Source of the DNA: Aquabacterium parvum
Lineage (GTDB): Bacteria; Pseudomonadota; Gammaproteobacteria; Burkholderiales; Burkholderiaceae_C
NCBI RefSeq assembly: GCF_001447195.1
Contig: NZ_LFRI01000236.1
Span: forward strand, 1-63,192
Length of the DNA stretch: 63,192 nucleotides
Direction: 5' to 3'
The notes under the pieces were generated by a model. It ran no database searches, was not told the origin of the DNA, and saw only the letters and a program-made list of their open reading frames with translations. A program made the position numbers and the translations under genes. Every line of letters starts with the position of its first letter. Position 1 is the first letter of the stretch. This document shows, piece by piece, positions 22,901-30,100 of this stretch.

Positions 22901-25900
22901 GGGCGTCGAAGGCAAGATCCGCATCACCGACACGGGCAAGCGCGTGATCGGTGTGGGCCAGGTCGATCAGACCGGCACCCGCACCGACGGCAAGCCGCTG
23001 GTCACCGAAATCACCCGCCTGGGCAACCAGATCCAGGTGCGCGACAGCCGCACGGTGGACGCCGATGGCAAGCCCACCTACCTGGCCGACACCGAAGACG
23101 GCAAGTCGACGGCGTACGACCCGGTGGCCAACCGCCGCTTCAACTGGATCAACGGTCGCACCCAGAAGTGGACCGAAGAGCGCTACTACACGACCAAGAT
23201 CGCATTGGGCGCCGACTGGCTGGCGCCGGACTACGACGACCCGGACCGCATCGTGCCTGGCATCCCCACCTACGTGCAGCGACTGACGGGCGACTGGTTG
23301 TCCGTGGGCGGTGGCAACGAGGGCTACCGCATGGACTACACCCAGGTGACGTCCGACAAGACCCTGGTCGCTGGCTACCCCACGGTGATCGACCGCTACT
23401 GCATCGGCATCTGCAAAGTGGCCATCTACGAAGAGATCAAGAGCCAGGCCAACTTCGAGTGGACCGTCAAGGAGTACTTCCAGCACAGCCTGAACGCCTC
23501 CAAGCAGATCAAGGTCAACTTCGTGGGCGAGGACACCTCGGCCGTCAACATCACATCCAACACCGGCAAGGTGCTGCTGGGTGGCCTGGTGCGCAGCCTC
23601 ACCGGTGCGGCCAACATCACCGCCACCAACGGCATCCAGCAGGTCAATGACCAGGCCGTGATCAACGCGCAGGCCGTGAACCTCAGCGCCAACACAGGCG
23701 CCATCGGTTCGGCCACGCAGGCGGTGCACATCGACCTCACCGACGCCGACCCCAGCCGCGGCCTGATCAATGGCACGCTGACGGCCCGCGCCCGCGATGG
23801 CATCGCCATCCGCGAGACCGATGGTGACTTGCGCATCGCTGCGGCCGAAGTCGCCGCCGGTGCGCTGCGCCTGAGTGCCGACGGCCACATCGCGACGACG
23901 GACCCGACTGTCACGCTCAAGGGTCGCGACGTGCGCCTGGTCAGCGACAGCGGTCGCATCGGCAGCGCCGCCTCACCGCTGCGCATCGACACCGACGCCG
24001 TGATGGGCGTGCTCTCGGCGCAGGCGCTGGACGACATCCACCTGCGCGAAGTCAGTGGTGACCTGCGCGTCGAACAGGTGGCCTCCACCGTCGGTGACGT
24101 GCACCTGAGCGTGCCCGGCGGCAAGCTGATCGACGCCAACGACGTCGAGGTGCTGGACCCCTTGCAAGCCCAGCAGTTGCTGGACCTGTGGGACACCATG
24201 CGCCTGCGCGAGAACTCCTACCAGGGCAGCGCCAGCCAGACCGTGCGCAACGCAGAGCGCCTGGTCGAGACCGAGTACCAGCGCTACTGGCAGCTGCGCA
24301 ACGTGCGCAGCGACGGGGCGGGTGGCTACACCGCCGACGCCTTCGATCCGGCCTACACCTTCAAGCTGAGCGCTGCGCAGGCCGCCGAGCTCAAGAAGGC
24401 CAACCAGTGGACGGATGCCGATGTGGCCTCCTTCGAGCAGCAGCAGACCAGCGCCTTCCGCGCGGCCCACGCTCGTTTCGGTGGCCAGGCCTACAACGCC
24501 AACTTCACGCACAAGGCCTCTGACGCCGAGGTGGCAGCCCTGACAGAGGGCGTGAAATGGTCCGATGCCGAGCTGGCCAACGCCATCGGCGCCGGCCTCT
24601 TCCGCCCGGTGGCCGACACCGAGGTGCGCGTGGAGGCGGCCAACATCATCGGGCGCAACCTGGTGCTCGACGTGGCCGGCTCCATCGGTGAAGACGCTGG
24701 TGTGGTTCGCATCAAGCGCCAGCAAGGTCTGACGAACGATGAGAAGCTGGCCCTGCTGAGCGCCGAGCTGCAGGACATGACGGTGACCGACACCGAGATC
24801 CTGATCGCGCAGAAGAAGGACATCGACGTCGAGGCCAGCGGCACGCTCCGTGCCCAGGCGACAGGCCCGATCTTCATCGGCAGCGAAGGTGACCTGGCGC
24901 TGCAGAACGTCAGCAGCAACCAAGAGGTGCGCATCAAGAGCGGCTCGGGCCTGAGCAACGCAGCCGCCGATGGCGTGGCCGCGGTGCAAGCCGGTGCCCT
25001 GGTGCTCGAAGCGGGCCAAGGCGACATCGGCTCGGCCAGCAAGGCGATGCTGGTGGACGTGGCCGATGGTGGTCGAACGACCGCTCGGGCCAAGCAACAC
25101 ATCTGGCTGACCGAGGCCACCGGCGACATGGCTGTGGGCACTGTCTACGCCCAGGAAAGCGCCACGCTGACCGCGCCCGGCGCCATCCTCGATGGCCGCA
25201 ACGACCGACAGCTCGACGTGCAGGCCCGCGAGATCAACCTGATCGCGGGCACCACCATCGGCCGCGACGGTGGCATCGACGAAGCACTCGAGGTCAGCAC
25301 CGGCGCCAACGGCCTGCTCAACGCCAGCGCACCCGATGGCATCTTCCTGGCCGGCATGGGGCAGAACAGCCGCTTGGGCAACATCACCACCGCGGGCCGC
25401 TTCGCGTACGACGCGCTGGCCAGCAACCTGACCCTCACGGGCCTGGTGCAGGCGCGCAGCATGCGCCTGGGCGCCGACGACGACATCGTCTTCACGCCGG
25501 GTGGCAAGCTGGTGGCCATCGAGCGCATCGACCTCGAGGCTGGGGCCGATGGCCAAGGCAGCGTGGTGGTCGAGTCCGCCGTCACCGCCTCGCCGCTGGT
25601 CAGCTCGCCGGTGGTGCGCATCGTCGCTGCCGACACCGTGGGCGAAGGCCAGTCGCTGAGCATCGACAGCCCCGATGTGGGCTTCGAAGCGCGCAACATC
25701 AACGCCCAGGTGAGCACACCTGGCGCCTTGCTGCTGAGCGTGGCCGGCAACAACGGCTTGCCTGCGCAAAGCGTGTCGCTCGACGTCAGCGCGGGTGAAG
25801 GCGCCGACCAAGGCGTGACCTTCGCGCTGCTCAATGCCGAGCGCTCGCAGGTGCGCTCGGCCAACGCCGCACCGATCACGGTGGAACAAGGCCTGGTCAC

Positions 25901-26309
25901 CAACTGGACCGAGTTCTTCACGCCCTTCTACAGCGTGCGCCTCGACGCCGCCGACCGCCGTGCCCAGCAGGGATGGGACGTTCACGGCTACACGCTCGAC
26001 GGTGCCTACGACCTGGTGCTGACGCCGCAGGCCGCGCTCATCGGCGCCTACGTGCTGGTGGGCAACCCGGAGAAGGTGATCTTCAGCAACCCGAGTGGCG
26101 TCGTCACCGGCGAGACCCGCACCGTGGGCGACCTCGGTGGCCAGCGCGACCAGGTGGCCACGCGCACCCTGAGCGTGGTGCGCAACGTCCAGGGCAACCT
26201 GGCGCCGGCCGCTGGCGTGCTGCAAATCAGCGGCGACCCCTTCGAGTGCAAGGACCACGAAGCCGAGTGCCTGGAGCTGGGCATCGCCCCGCCGGCAGCA
26301 GGCCAATGA
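13809..26309 (+). CDS. Adhesin 3' part: beta-solenoid fibre and C-terminal anchor
   Basis: The open frame runs 12.5 kb, but sequence homologous to the adhesin only starts at about 13888; the first 27 residues are the 5' gene read in the wrong frame. There is no signal peptide or TPS domain, so a product started here could not be exported. Composition is dominated by Gly, Ala, Val, Thr, Ser, Asp and Asn with few charged clusters. Cysteines are rare and occur in pairs: DCLTVSC (about 22465-22490), CIGIC (about 23400) and a final CKDHEAEC (26247-26270) 13 residues from the end. Confidence 0.7.
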   Translation: MTCSRMGRAASSWRSRPRPRRAPRCKARIEGSRDVTVEALATARAGFEKDALAELLVRDAPAAGGQPAVATVITGRNVTLRAEASTSFTLNVLGSVMKLADQSWLPADDATLKAFNDQLFDFSSVPLVSLSKAKGTVQLDDNTVVNATGDVTVKADAISAAKPTFASPLLFSAAWAESTAEASTKVQGQTELNAGGAAKVQASTDVEVNVNATVNSTNKPIDAVFVYADNSATTTAETGADTRIRAGSVEVSAANTTDLSVSGTAANTGGSGVGIAVAVNLSENRVSATLGGDAASTSGDVDVKASIEMLKNTTGADASTLGNPSSLSARMTNFQAGIQRNVTSGLLGATGKLSSGTADKVSGFLFPGIKEGKFNLSGAVSYNDSLNVAKASVADGATVSSARDLNVIADIKDRPTSTVGAKSTSTGTAIGGAVALGNFENQAQAWIGKNAKVDAKRTTKVDAQTRIPFAWQIDWSSPDQILNHLQGSVLDLVFTSFGINSASGKSGAGVAAAVTVFDMKNSAQAWIDEGAKVNTVFTPGSEGTGGQSVTVHAKNDVNTVHAVGIAGKKFLGTTGGKAAVGGSANVLDLDTTATALIYGGADVRATQGVTVDAEQTTQIVSVAEAGGQSDNVGVEGAVGVHLIKQRTEAGIDDDARVQAGGPVTVQANGDLEDITVAGGVVATKGQVGIGFAVSVNQVDTDTKAIIGNVDAAGADAAGVQGSVRSSGAVTVQAISGTEVGAYSVAGSLATNSKAQTEAPSGSDSSTQSGKSGAGSGKFGIAVSADAAYNEITANTTAAITDGANIAQGTDVAVTATNDLALNALAGAVTISTQANGNGLAGSFAYNELGGSTSAYIDGATLRNTGTTKVEATVDGEIKTLSASVQASHGKLGVAGSVSINEIAHATQAFLRGADVSGTSGVTLSARDSAAIKSVAGAIAFGGKAGIGLSFGWNHIDNRISAFMAGSDVNTSGAVTVSAISNASIDTIAASLGASSGQMAGAGAVAINQIDTQTTARVEGQKTASGLDAASLSVSASDESDINSIVGALGLSAGKAGFGVSFAWNDIGSQVHASLVSPNVSTTGLTSVSAKHDGDIETYAMAGGGAAKVGASGSLAINDITTQLSATTQGGRVTASAVDVKAQERARIFAATGALSGGGTAAVGASGSYNHLSGTVLAQVTGGQVSAQTGSVTVQALRDGEVEVWAASGSGGGTAGFAGSIAINDIGGSTTSRVSDGAQVQAQGNVRVTAEADDRIEARAGTVALGGTVGGGGAIAINDVRNTTTAEVTGSGTTVNALAQGSSTLAVDNGSLAASGSTLDARQQKDSLKGTAVVASSTSQVETILANVSGGGKVGVAASVSVNMLGGSTTAQVKDGASVQADATGASSEQQARVGAYHHDEVVAGVGSAGVGGAVGVGGSVDTTILSHQTLAQAQSATVAARNRVAIDAAHTAATQQVVVGAAGGGAASLSLSGNVLLAKMNTQALVDGATVRSTGGNVSVQADSVLAAEHIAGGLSASGAVGVGATAVVTLVEQQTRAATLGSSVIDAAGQTSVEAHSEQDVDVKAATGAVAGGAGIAGTVAVTVLKGQTDAAIGGGTLVNQDLTLSSPAQSVSVKATDSVTVDNKLGALGVGITTGGIGATADVILANSGTSATIASGAKVRAGGDVKVEANTQRDLSSITVAFSGGATFGISGAVSYIGAGGRASSDAQSELMGSVNEANRVSSGGLFGDQASSDAGGTAASTQRADTARSGMNLGRDLTTVPAGTSALARVGSGAEVNAGRDVLVKASTSTDVDAHAIGAAVSGGLSIGGGIAIANVADQTLAQVAGTVTAGRNVRIQSFDGGAGQSLLQTKAGGGGLVGLGASVTIFDRTSSSTAEVTADAVVTAQGTAAAEPGGVSGQVAVDAGSEHHLKSQALGAAVGIGAVGAAIAHVDNQASTTASVGDRARITGKSIDVNGHSLTDAQAEATAAAGGIVSGAGADARANDQHTAKASVGTGALLDASGGLNQVRASIDPHARAETFGVAVSSGVSVGLSMSEATVLGKALSQVGDTTTLKGQDILVAANTLQTGSPTARAKAEAVAGGALLGAGATSAEASVQTTTEASLGQGVQATATRNLSVLANSATSGDTSATGVYAGFIAGGSNEAVTKANTTTTAKVGQGANLSATNALAVNATGSDALRADTEAGAGGLGSLVASKAETQAESHTSAALGSLETSGGQASAGSVQVNATQTTNFNATADSLNASVVGYSGARAVNTVDTDTRADIGLGFNVTANNGNVQVKAVNHVIKQALASGQFNVDSASGGLLNGAAARSQTLIRNRAHVGVGAGSNVTVNIPGSTYGQVELGALNHIDAHDSVRLDSGGAIAVARSESEIRADLNHAEVKVGAGAQIKADGEINASARTDAQVFTEARSKTYGLAGAAQGETLSRIAADNVVDVATGALLEGQRDVHLMAGTDRSAPNLLQADADTRLWNRTAVPIETDPKAHAEVVQSNDINVADGAQVRSVRSVYLTATEGDHRTRGFGEGTDAYREVLSAIGEFFGADTSSLKISGGSTWDNTRNPNAITSSVNVDGKVEAGIWHLQHLTYRADGGFSMSEGVSFTSRDNVKLADLLTAEIDKLRQKADQVRNAANNYTGDTNAADVALALDNDADILEAQLAALGGETRVGFLDVGPILATTGNVNVTSRVLTGAASGQLIAPGDVRIDIDNQSTRFMTTSTLTIPDEEGGQVLWNGQRVSSKEQINARNRAGQTTAVSVVDALSTPAPVISVLNSNSNDTATGSPAQLWIQGDISNLGGLAKAKSHGTIRASANISAETVEIATGGDFIKTYTPGFTHQGGDPISQLGNVPGSREGDAMALGGSDATDSVSGDYVNNGLPGDCLTVSCGSTIAGNNVYISAEKLNINGLIQAGLPMRSVKVTQALITSKASDIAQARIKYLAGTGDRYLDLTNPEPGSADIKVRYDAANDRLELDNVRIGGGHMELFGNIFSTGNGELRVLDGYGRIDIGNETAYDIALGRVDTGQGVEGKIRITDTGKRVIGVGQVDQTGTRTDGKPLVTEITRLGNQIQVRDSRTVDADGKPTYLADTEDGKSTAYDPVANRRFNWINGRTQKWTEERYYTTKIALGADWLAPDYDDPDRIVPGIPTYVQRLTGDWLSVGGGNEGYRMDYTQVTSDKTLVAGYPTVIDRYCIGICKVAIYEEIKSQANFEWTVKEYFQHSLNASKQIKVNFVGEDTSAVNITSNTGKVLLGGLVRSLTGAANITATNGIQQVNDQAVINAQAVNLSANTGAIGSATQAVHIDLTDADPSRGLINGTLTARARDGIAIRETDGDLRIAAAEVAAGALRLSADGHIATTDPTVTLKGRDVRLVSDSGRIGSAASPLRIDTDAVMGVLSAQALDDIHLREVSGDLRVEQVASTVGDVHLSVPGGKLIDANDVEVLDPLQAQQLLDLWDTMRLRENSYQGSASQTVRNAERLVETEYQRYWQLRNVRSDGAGGYTADAFDPAYTFKLSAAQAAELKKANQWTDADVASFEQQQTSAFRAAHARFGGQAYNANFTHKASDAEVAALTEGVKWSDAELANAIGAGLFRPVADTEVRVEAANIIGRNLVLDVAGSIGEDAGVVRIKRQQGLTNDEKLALLSAELQDMTVTDTEILIAQKKDIDVEASGTLRAQATGPIFIGSEGDLALQNVSSNQEVRIKSGSGLSNAAADGVAAVQAGALVLEAGQGDIGSASKAMLVDVADGGRTTARAKQHIWLTEATGDMAVGTVYAQESATLTAPGAILDGRNDRQLDVQAREINLIAGTTIGRDGGIDEALEVSTGANGLLNASAPDGIFLAGMGQNSRLGNITTAGRFAYDALASNLTLTGLVQARSMRLGADDDIVFTPGGKLVAIERIDLEAGADGQGSVVVESAVTASPLVSSPVVRIVAADTVGEGQSLSIDSPDVGFEARNINAQVSTPGALLLSVAGNNGLPAQSVSLDVSAGEGADQGVTFALLNAERSQVRSANAAPITVEQGLVTNWTEFFTPFYSVRLDAADRRAQQGWDVHGYTLDGAYDLVLTPQAALIGAYVLVGNPEKVIFSNPSGVVTGETRTVGDLGGQRDQVATRTLSVVRNVQGNLAPAAGVLQISGDPFECKDHEAECLELGIAPPAAGQ
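13881..13892 (+). other. Frameshift site in the adhesin gene
   Basis: Frame 1 reads TTG CAA GGC GCG CAT and soon hits a stop. The downstream coding frame reads GCG CGC ATC GAA GGC. Removing one G from the GG at 13886-13887 gives an unbroken TTG CAA GCG CGC ATC. There is no slippery heptamer or long homopolymer, which argues against programmed frameshifting or classic phase variation. Confidence 0.75.
15700..18610 (+). repeat. Tandem imperfect 54-60-residue coils in the adhesin
   Basis: Protein-level repeats follow the pattern: small-residue core (KAGIG, KLGVA, KAGFG), a SxxxNxI strand, TxAxxxG, then an SGxVTVxA strand, then an IxxxAGAxA strand. One clear unit runs about 54 residues from KAGIGLSFGWNHID. 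At least ten units follow one another. The DNA has diverged, so they are not exact nucleotide repeats. They probably form stacked turns of a right-handed beta-solenoid. Confidence 0.7.
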
Positions 26310-26319
26310 GGACATGACC

Positions 26320-28035
26320 ATGAACCGCCCCCAACCCCTCTTTGCCGCCGCCGTGGCGCCGGTTTCCCTGGCGGTCTGCGCCTTGCTCGCGGGGGCCTTG
26401 CTGGCTTCGACCGCACAGGCGCAAACCACGCTGCCATCGGGCTTGACGCCCGGTGCCGCCCAGGCCGCCGAGCGCCAGCAACGCGAGGCCCAGCAGCGCG
26501 AAGAGCGCCTGCAGCAGGGCGCGCCGGACGCCTCGGTCCAGGCGCCGGCCACGCCCAAGGCCACGGCCGCCAGCACCGAGCGCAACATCCGCGTCGAGCG
26601 CTTCGAGGTCGATGCCTCGCAGATCCTCGGCGCCCAGGAGGTGGACGCCGTGCTGGCGCCGCTGCGCGGCCAGACCGTCAGCCTGGCCGACCTGCAAGCC
26701 GCCGTGGCTCGCATCAACGAGCTGTACGACGCGCGCCGCGCACTCACCGCCCGAGCCGTGCTGCCCACGCAGACCATCAAGGATGGTGTGGTGCGCATCC
26801 GCCTGGTCGAAGCCAAGACCGGCGAGCTGCGCATCAGCGGCCAGCAGGCGCTGGCAAGCGACTACGTGCGCGACCGCCTGCACCTCAGCCAGGACGCGCT
26901 GTTGTCCGTGCCTGCGCTCGAAGAAGACCTGGCCAAGTTCAACCGACTCAACGAAACCCAGTTGCGTGCCAACGTCGTGCCCGGCAAGCGCTTTGGCACC
27001 ACCGACGTCGAGATCACGGTCAGCGAGCCCAAGCGCCTGCGCGCCGACCTCTTCGCCGACAACGCCGGGCGCGAAACCACGGGCCGTGGCCGCGTGGGCG
27101 CGGTGCTGCGCGGCAGCAACTGGCTGGCCGACAGCGACACCGCATCGCTGACCGCCACCACCGCGCGTGGCTCCAACAGCCTGGCGGGCTCGTACTCGCT
27201 GCCCATCAACCGCCACGACACCCGGCTTGATCTGTCGGCCAGCTACGGCGACATCCGCATCCTGCGCGGGCCCTTTCAGCCACTGGAGATCACCGGTCGT
27301 TCGCAGGACGCGACGGTGGGCGTGAGCCAGCCGCTGGTGACCGAGGCCGAACGCGCGTGGTCCACCTACGCGCGCCTGTCCGACCGCCAGTCGCGCAGCT
27401 CGTTCTCGGGCTTCAAGCAGACGCACGAAAAGCACCGCGTGATGACCTTCGGTCTGGCCGGTGACCAGCTCACCGACGGCCACGCCTGGTTCCTGGATCA
27501 GCAGCTGGTGGTGGGTTCGACCGACCTGGCGGGTGACGCCAGCTTCATGTACTACCGCGCCCAGGGCAACCGGCTCGACCGCCTGGGCGAGCGCACCCAG
27601 CTCATCAGCCGCGCCGCGCTGCAGCTGTCGCAGAACCGCCTGCTGCCTTCGGGCGAGCAGTTCCAGGTAGGCGGTGCCTACACGGTGCGTGGTTACTCGG
27701 AAGGCCTGGTCTCGGGCCGCCACGGTTACCAGCTCAGCGTGGAGATCCGCCAGGGCCTGGGCGCCATCGAGTACCTCGAGCGCGAGCCCAACGCGCCGCG
27801 CTGGCAGTGGCTGGCTTTCATCGACCACGGTGCGGCCATCGCTTACCGGCCGGGCAACCTCAAGGCTGTTCAGCGCGACGACTTCCTCACCAGCGCCGGC
27901 GTGGGCGTGGTGATGGACTGGCGCAACGTCAACGCCCGCCTTGTGCTGGCCGCGCCGCTCAAGCGGCACCATCCGGCCGAGACCGATCGCAGCGATGTGC
28001 GCGTGCACGCTTACGTGAACGTGGCGTTGCAGTGA
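26320..28035 (+). CDS. TpsB outer-membrane transporter (ShlB/FhaC/HecB family)
   Basis: The product is 571 residues. A signal peptide ends ASTAQA, followed by a Gln/Arg-rich linker. POTRA_2 starts at NIRVERFEVDASQIL (about 88-165) and a second POTRA follows. The rest is a 16-strand barrel with the family motif VRGY at 456-459 (in YTVRGYSEGLVSG), which lies at the tip of the plugging loop, and a final aromatic-rich strand. It exports the adhesin encoded just upstream, recognising its TPS domain with the POTRA domains. ATG 26320 has GAGG eight bases before it; ATG 26314 is possible. The spacing to the adhesin stop is 10 bp or less, so the two are cotranscribed. Confidence 0.92.
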   Translation: MNRPQPLFAAAVAPVSLAVCALLAGALLASTAQAQTTLPSGLTPGAAQAAERQQREAQQREERLQQGAPDASVQAPATPKATAASTERNIRVERFEVDASQILGAQEVDAVLAPLRGQTVSLADLQAAVARINELYDARRALTARAVLPTQTIKDGVVRIRLVEAKTGELRISGQQALASDYVRDRLHLSQDALLSVPALEEDLAKFNRLNETQLRANVVPGKRFGTTDVEITVSEPKRLRADLFADNAGRETTGRGRVGAVLRGSNWLADSDTASLTATTARGSNSLAGSYSLPINRHDTRLDLSASYGDIRILRGPFQPLEITGRSQDATVGVSQPLVTEAERAWSTYARLSDRQSRSSFSGFKQTHEKHRVMTFGLAGDQLTDGHAWFLDQQLVVGSTDLAGDASFMYYRAQGNRLDRLGERTQLISRAALQLSQNRLLPSGEQFQVGGAYTVRGYSEGLVSGRHGYQLSVEIRQGLGAIEYLEREPNAPRWQWLAFIDHGAAIAYRPGNLKAVQRDDFLTSAGVGVVMDWRNVNARLVLAAPLKRHHPAETDRSDVRVHAYVNVALQ

Positions 28036-28069
28036 AAAATCCGCGAAGCCCTCACAGGCGTTTGCGGAT
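28035..28069 (-). terminator. Intrinsic terminator of the 28119 chemoreceptor gene
   Basis: ATCCGC (28039-28044) pairs with GCGGAT (28064-28069), extended by AA/TT and GCC/GGC inside the stem. On the minus strand the stem is followed by five T (28035-28039). It lies 50 bp past the stop of the minus-strand receptor gene and touches the stop codon of tpsB, so it may also slow plus-strand transcription. Confidence 0.65.
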
Positions 28070-28118
28070 CTTGTGGACCTGATCGCCTGAATCGCGTCAG
28101 GCCATGATCAGCACGTGA

Positions 28119-29948
28119 TCAGAAGGTTTCCCAATCGCCATCGTCGGCGGCGGCCGTCGCGGGCGTGAAGCTCGCGGTGGCGGCAGGGGCTGCGGCTGCA
28201 GCGGCCGGGGCGGCAGGCTTGGCCGCCGGCTTGGGCAGGCTGGCACGGGCCACGGGCTTGCTGGCTGGGGCAGGCTTGCTTTCCGATGCGGGCTTGCTGG
28301 CGCTCGCTGCAACGGTTGCCGAAGAGGTCAGGGCCTTCGCCTCGCTGACCCCGCTCGAAGACGACAACATGGTCGGTGCCGAATGCAGCGACTTGACCGG
28401 CGTCAGCACGGGTTCCGCATGCAGCTTCTGCGTGCCGCCCGCGCCCAGCTTGAAGGCCGAGACGGCGGAAGCCAGTCGCGTGGCCTGCTCTTTCAGGCTC
28501 TCTGCTGCGGCGGCGGACTCTTCCACCAGCGCGGCGTTTTGCTGCGTCATCTGGTCGAGCTGGTTGACCGACTGGTTGACGGTGCCGATGCCCTGGCTCT
28601 GCTCCGACGACGCGGCGCTGATCTCGCCGATGATGTCCGAGACGCGCTGCACGCTGGTCAGGATCTCGACCATCGACGAGCCAGCGTCCTGCACCAGCTT
28701 CGAGCCTGATTCGACCTTCTCGCTCGAAGCGTTGATCAGCGTCTTGATTTCCTTGGCGGCGTTGGCCGAGCGTTGCGCGAGGGTGCGCACTTCGCCAGCC
28801 ACCACGGCGAAGCCACGGCCCTGTTCACCGGCGCGGGCGGCTTCCACCGCCGCATTCAGCGCCAGGATGTTGGTCTGGAAGGCGATGCCGTCGATCACGG
28901 TGATGATGTCGGTGATCTTGCGGCTGGCGTTGTCGATCTCGGCCATGTTCGAGACCACCTGCGAGACGATCTGCTCGCCACGCTGGGCGGCGGTGGCCGC
29001 GCCAGATGCCAGCTGATTGGCCTGGCGGGCGGCGTCGGCGCTTTGCAGCACGGTGCCGGTGAGCTCTTCCATCGAGCTGGCGGTTTGCTGCAGGTTCGAG
29101 GCGGTGTGCTCGGTGCGCTGGCTCAGGTCCTGGTTGCCCGTGGCGATTTCCGTCGATGCGGTCGAGATCGAATCGGTGGCCTGGCGGATCACGGCGATCG
29201 TGTCGCGCAGCTTGTGCGTCATGTCCACCACCGAGCCACGCAGCGAGCCGGTGTCGCCTGCCTGGTGCTGCAGGTTCATGTCCAGGTGGCCATCGGAAAT
29301 GCGGCTGACCAGGTCGCGCAAGGTCGAAGGCTCGTCGCCCAGGTCCTTCCACACCGAGGACACGATGGCGGCCGAGGCCGCGCCCAGCACGCCCAGCACG
29401 ATGACGCCGGTCACGATGGTGACCCACAGGTTGGTGTCCACGCCGGCGCGCGCCGAAGCTTGGGCCTCATCGATGGCAGCTTTGGCCGAAGCCTTGTGTT
29501 CGTTCAGCAGCTTGTCCAGCGACTGCAGCGAGCTCTGCATTTTGCCGAGCTGGTCGCCAGGGGGCTGCTGGGTCAGCAGCGCACGCGTGGCGCCGATGGC
29601 CGAGGACTGGTAGGCCTCGAAGGCATCACCCAGTGTTTTGGCGATCGCGGATTTTTCCGGCAGCTTGCCCATGTCGGCCAGGGCCTTCTTGGCCGTGGCC
29701 ACCATGGCGTCGGTTTCCTTGAGCTTTTCGGCTTCGCCTTCTGCGGCGGCGGTCTGCAGGGTCAGGCGCAGTTGCTCCACGCTGCGGTCCACCGTCTGCA
29801 CGTGGGCCATGTGCGGGTTGTCGACCTCGTGGAGGTGCTGGAGGATCCCGGAGGTGCGCTCGCCAACAGCAAAGCTGACGGCCACGCCGACGACGAAGAC
29901 TGCGGCTGCGCTGATCGGCAGCATCCAGATTTTGGTGCGAAAGTTCAT
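28119..29948 (-). CDS. Methyl-accepting chemotaxis protein with C-terminal CheR/CheB docking pentapeptide
   Basis: The product is 609 residues. TM1 covers residues 10-30. A four-helix-bundle periplasmic sensor (about 35-185) is followed by TM2 (about 190-212), HAMP, a signalling hairpin with the conserved tip [22 protein letters not shown], and a long Ala/Pro/Lys linker. The chain ends GDWETF, matching the aromatic-x-x-aromatic pentapeptide (NWETF in Tar/Tsr) that tethers CheR and CheB. It should therefore be a high-abundance, fully adapting receptor. ATG 29948 has AGGAG five bases upstream; the longer frame to 30017 lacks one. The ligand is unknown. Confidence 0.9.
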   Translation of the reverse strand: MNFRTKIWMLPISAAAVFVVGVAVSFAVGERTSGILQHLHEVDNPHMAHVQTVDRSVEQLRLTLQTAAAEGEAEKLKETDAMVATAKKALADMGKLPEKSAIAKTLGDAFEAYQSSAIGATRALLTQQPPGDQLGKMQSSLQSLDKLLNEHKASAKAAIDEAQASARAGVDTNLWVTIVTGVIVLGVLGAASAAIVSSVWKDLGDEPSTLRDLVSRISDGHLDMNLQHQAGDTGSLRGSVVDMTHKLRDTIAVIRQATDSISTASTEIATGNQDLSQRTEHTASNLQQTASSMEELTGTVLQSADAARQANQLASGAATAAQRGEQIVSQVVSNMAEIDNASRKITDIITVIDGIAFQTNILALNAAVEAARAGEQGRGFAVVAGEVRTLAQRSANAAKEIKTLINASSEKVESGSKLVQDAGSSMVEILTSVQRVSDIIGEISAASSEQSQGIGTVNQSVNQLDQMTQQNAALVEESAAAAESLKEQATRLASAVSAFKLGAGGTQKLHAEPVLTPVKSLHSAPTMLSSSSGVSEAKALTSSATVAASASKPASESKPAPASKPVARASLPKPAAKPAAPAAAAAAPAATASFTPATAAADDGDWETF

Positions 29949-30100
29949 CTTGGCTCCTGCGAGGGAAGAGGGCAGACCGGGCGAACGGCATGCCCTCCAC
30001 GGTGAGGCTATCGGCATGATGGCCGAGGCTCTGAAGTCAAAAGGCGCAAATAAGTCGTGCTTCCCAGGCCGTTTGTGCGCCTGTTCCTACAATCCGCGCC

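Larger units (their letters stand above)
12566..26309 (+). pseudogene. Giant two-partner-secretion filamentous adhesin (LktA/FhaB-like), frameshifted
   Basis: This is the whole gene, about 4,580 residues if the frameshift is repaired. It encodes a secreted or surface beta-helix exoprotein of the TpsA class. The order is an extended signal peptide (about 1-49, ending AQAQ), a TPS secretion domain (about 50-300 with NSFSQFNVNAGQ and NPHG at 138-141), a very long Gly/Ala/Thr/Val-rich beta-solenoid of imperfect repeats, an FhaB-like stretch with IGSA...GDLRV units near 23690-25250, and a C-terminal tail with a Cys pair. The start at 12566 has GGAGGT six bases before it. The transporter gene follows directly. 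The reading frame breaks at 13886-13887. It could be a sequencing error, so the gene may be intact in the cell. Confidence 0.8.

Noticed and set aside
17211..23888. A 2,225-residue open frame on the minus strand inside the adhesin gene (also 13851-16307 and 23973-26834)
   Set aside because: These are His/Arg/Val-rich mirror frames produced by GC-biased codons of the plus-strand gene. They lack domains and ribosome binding sites.
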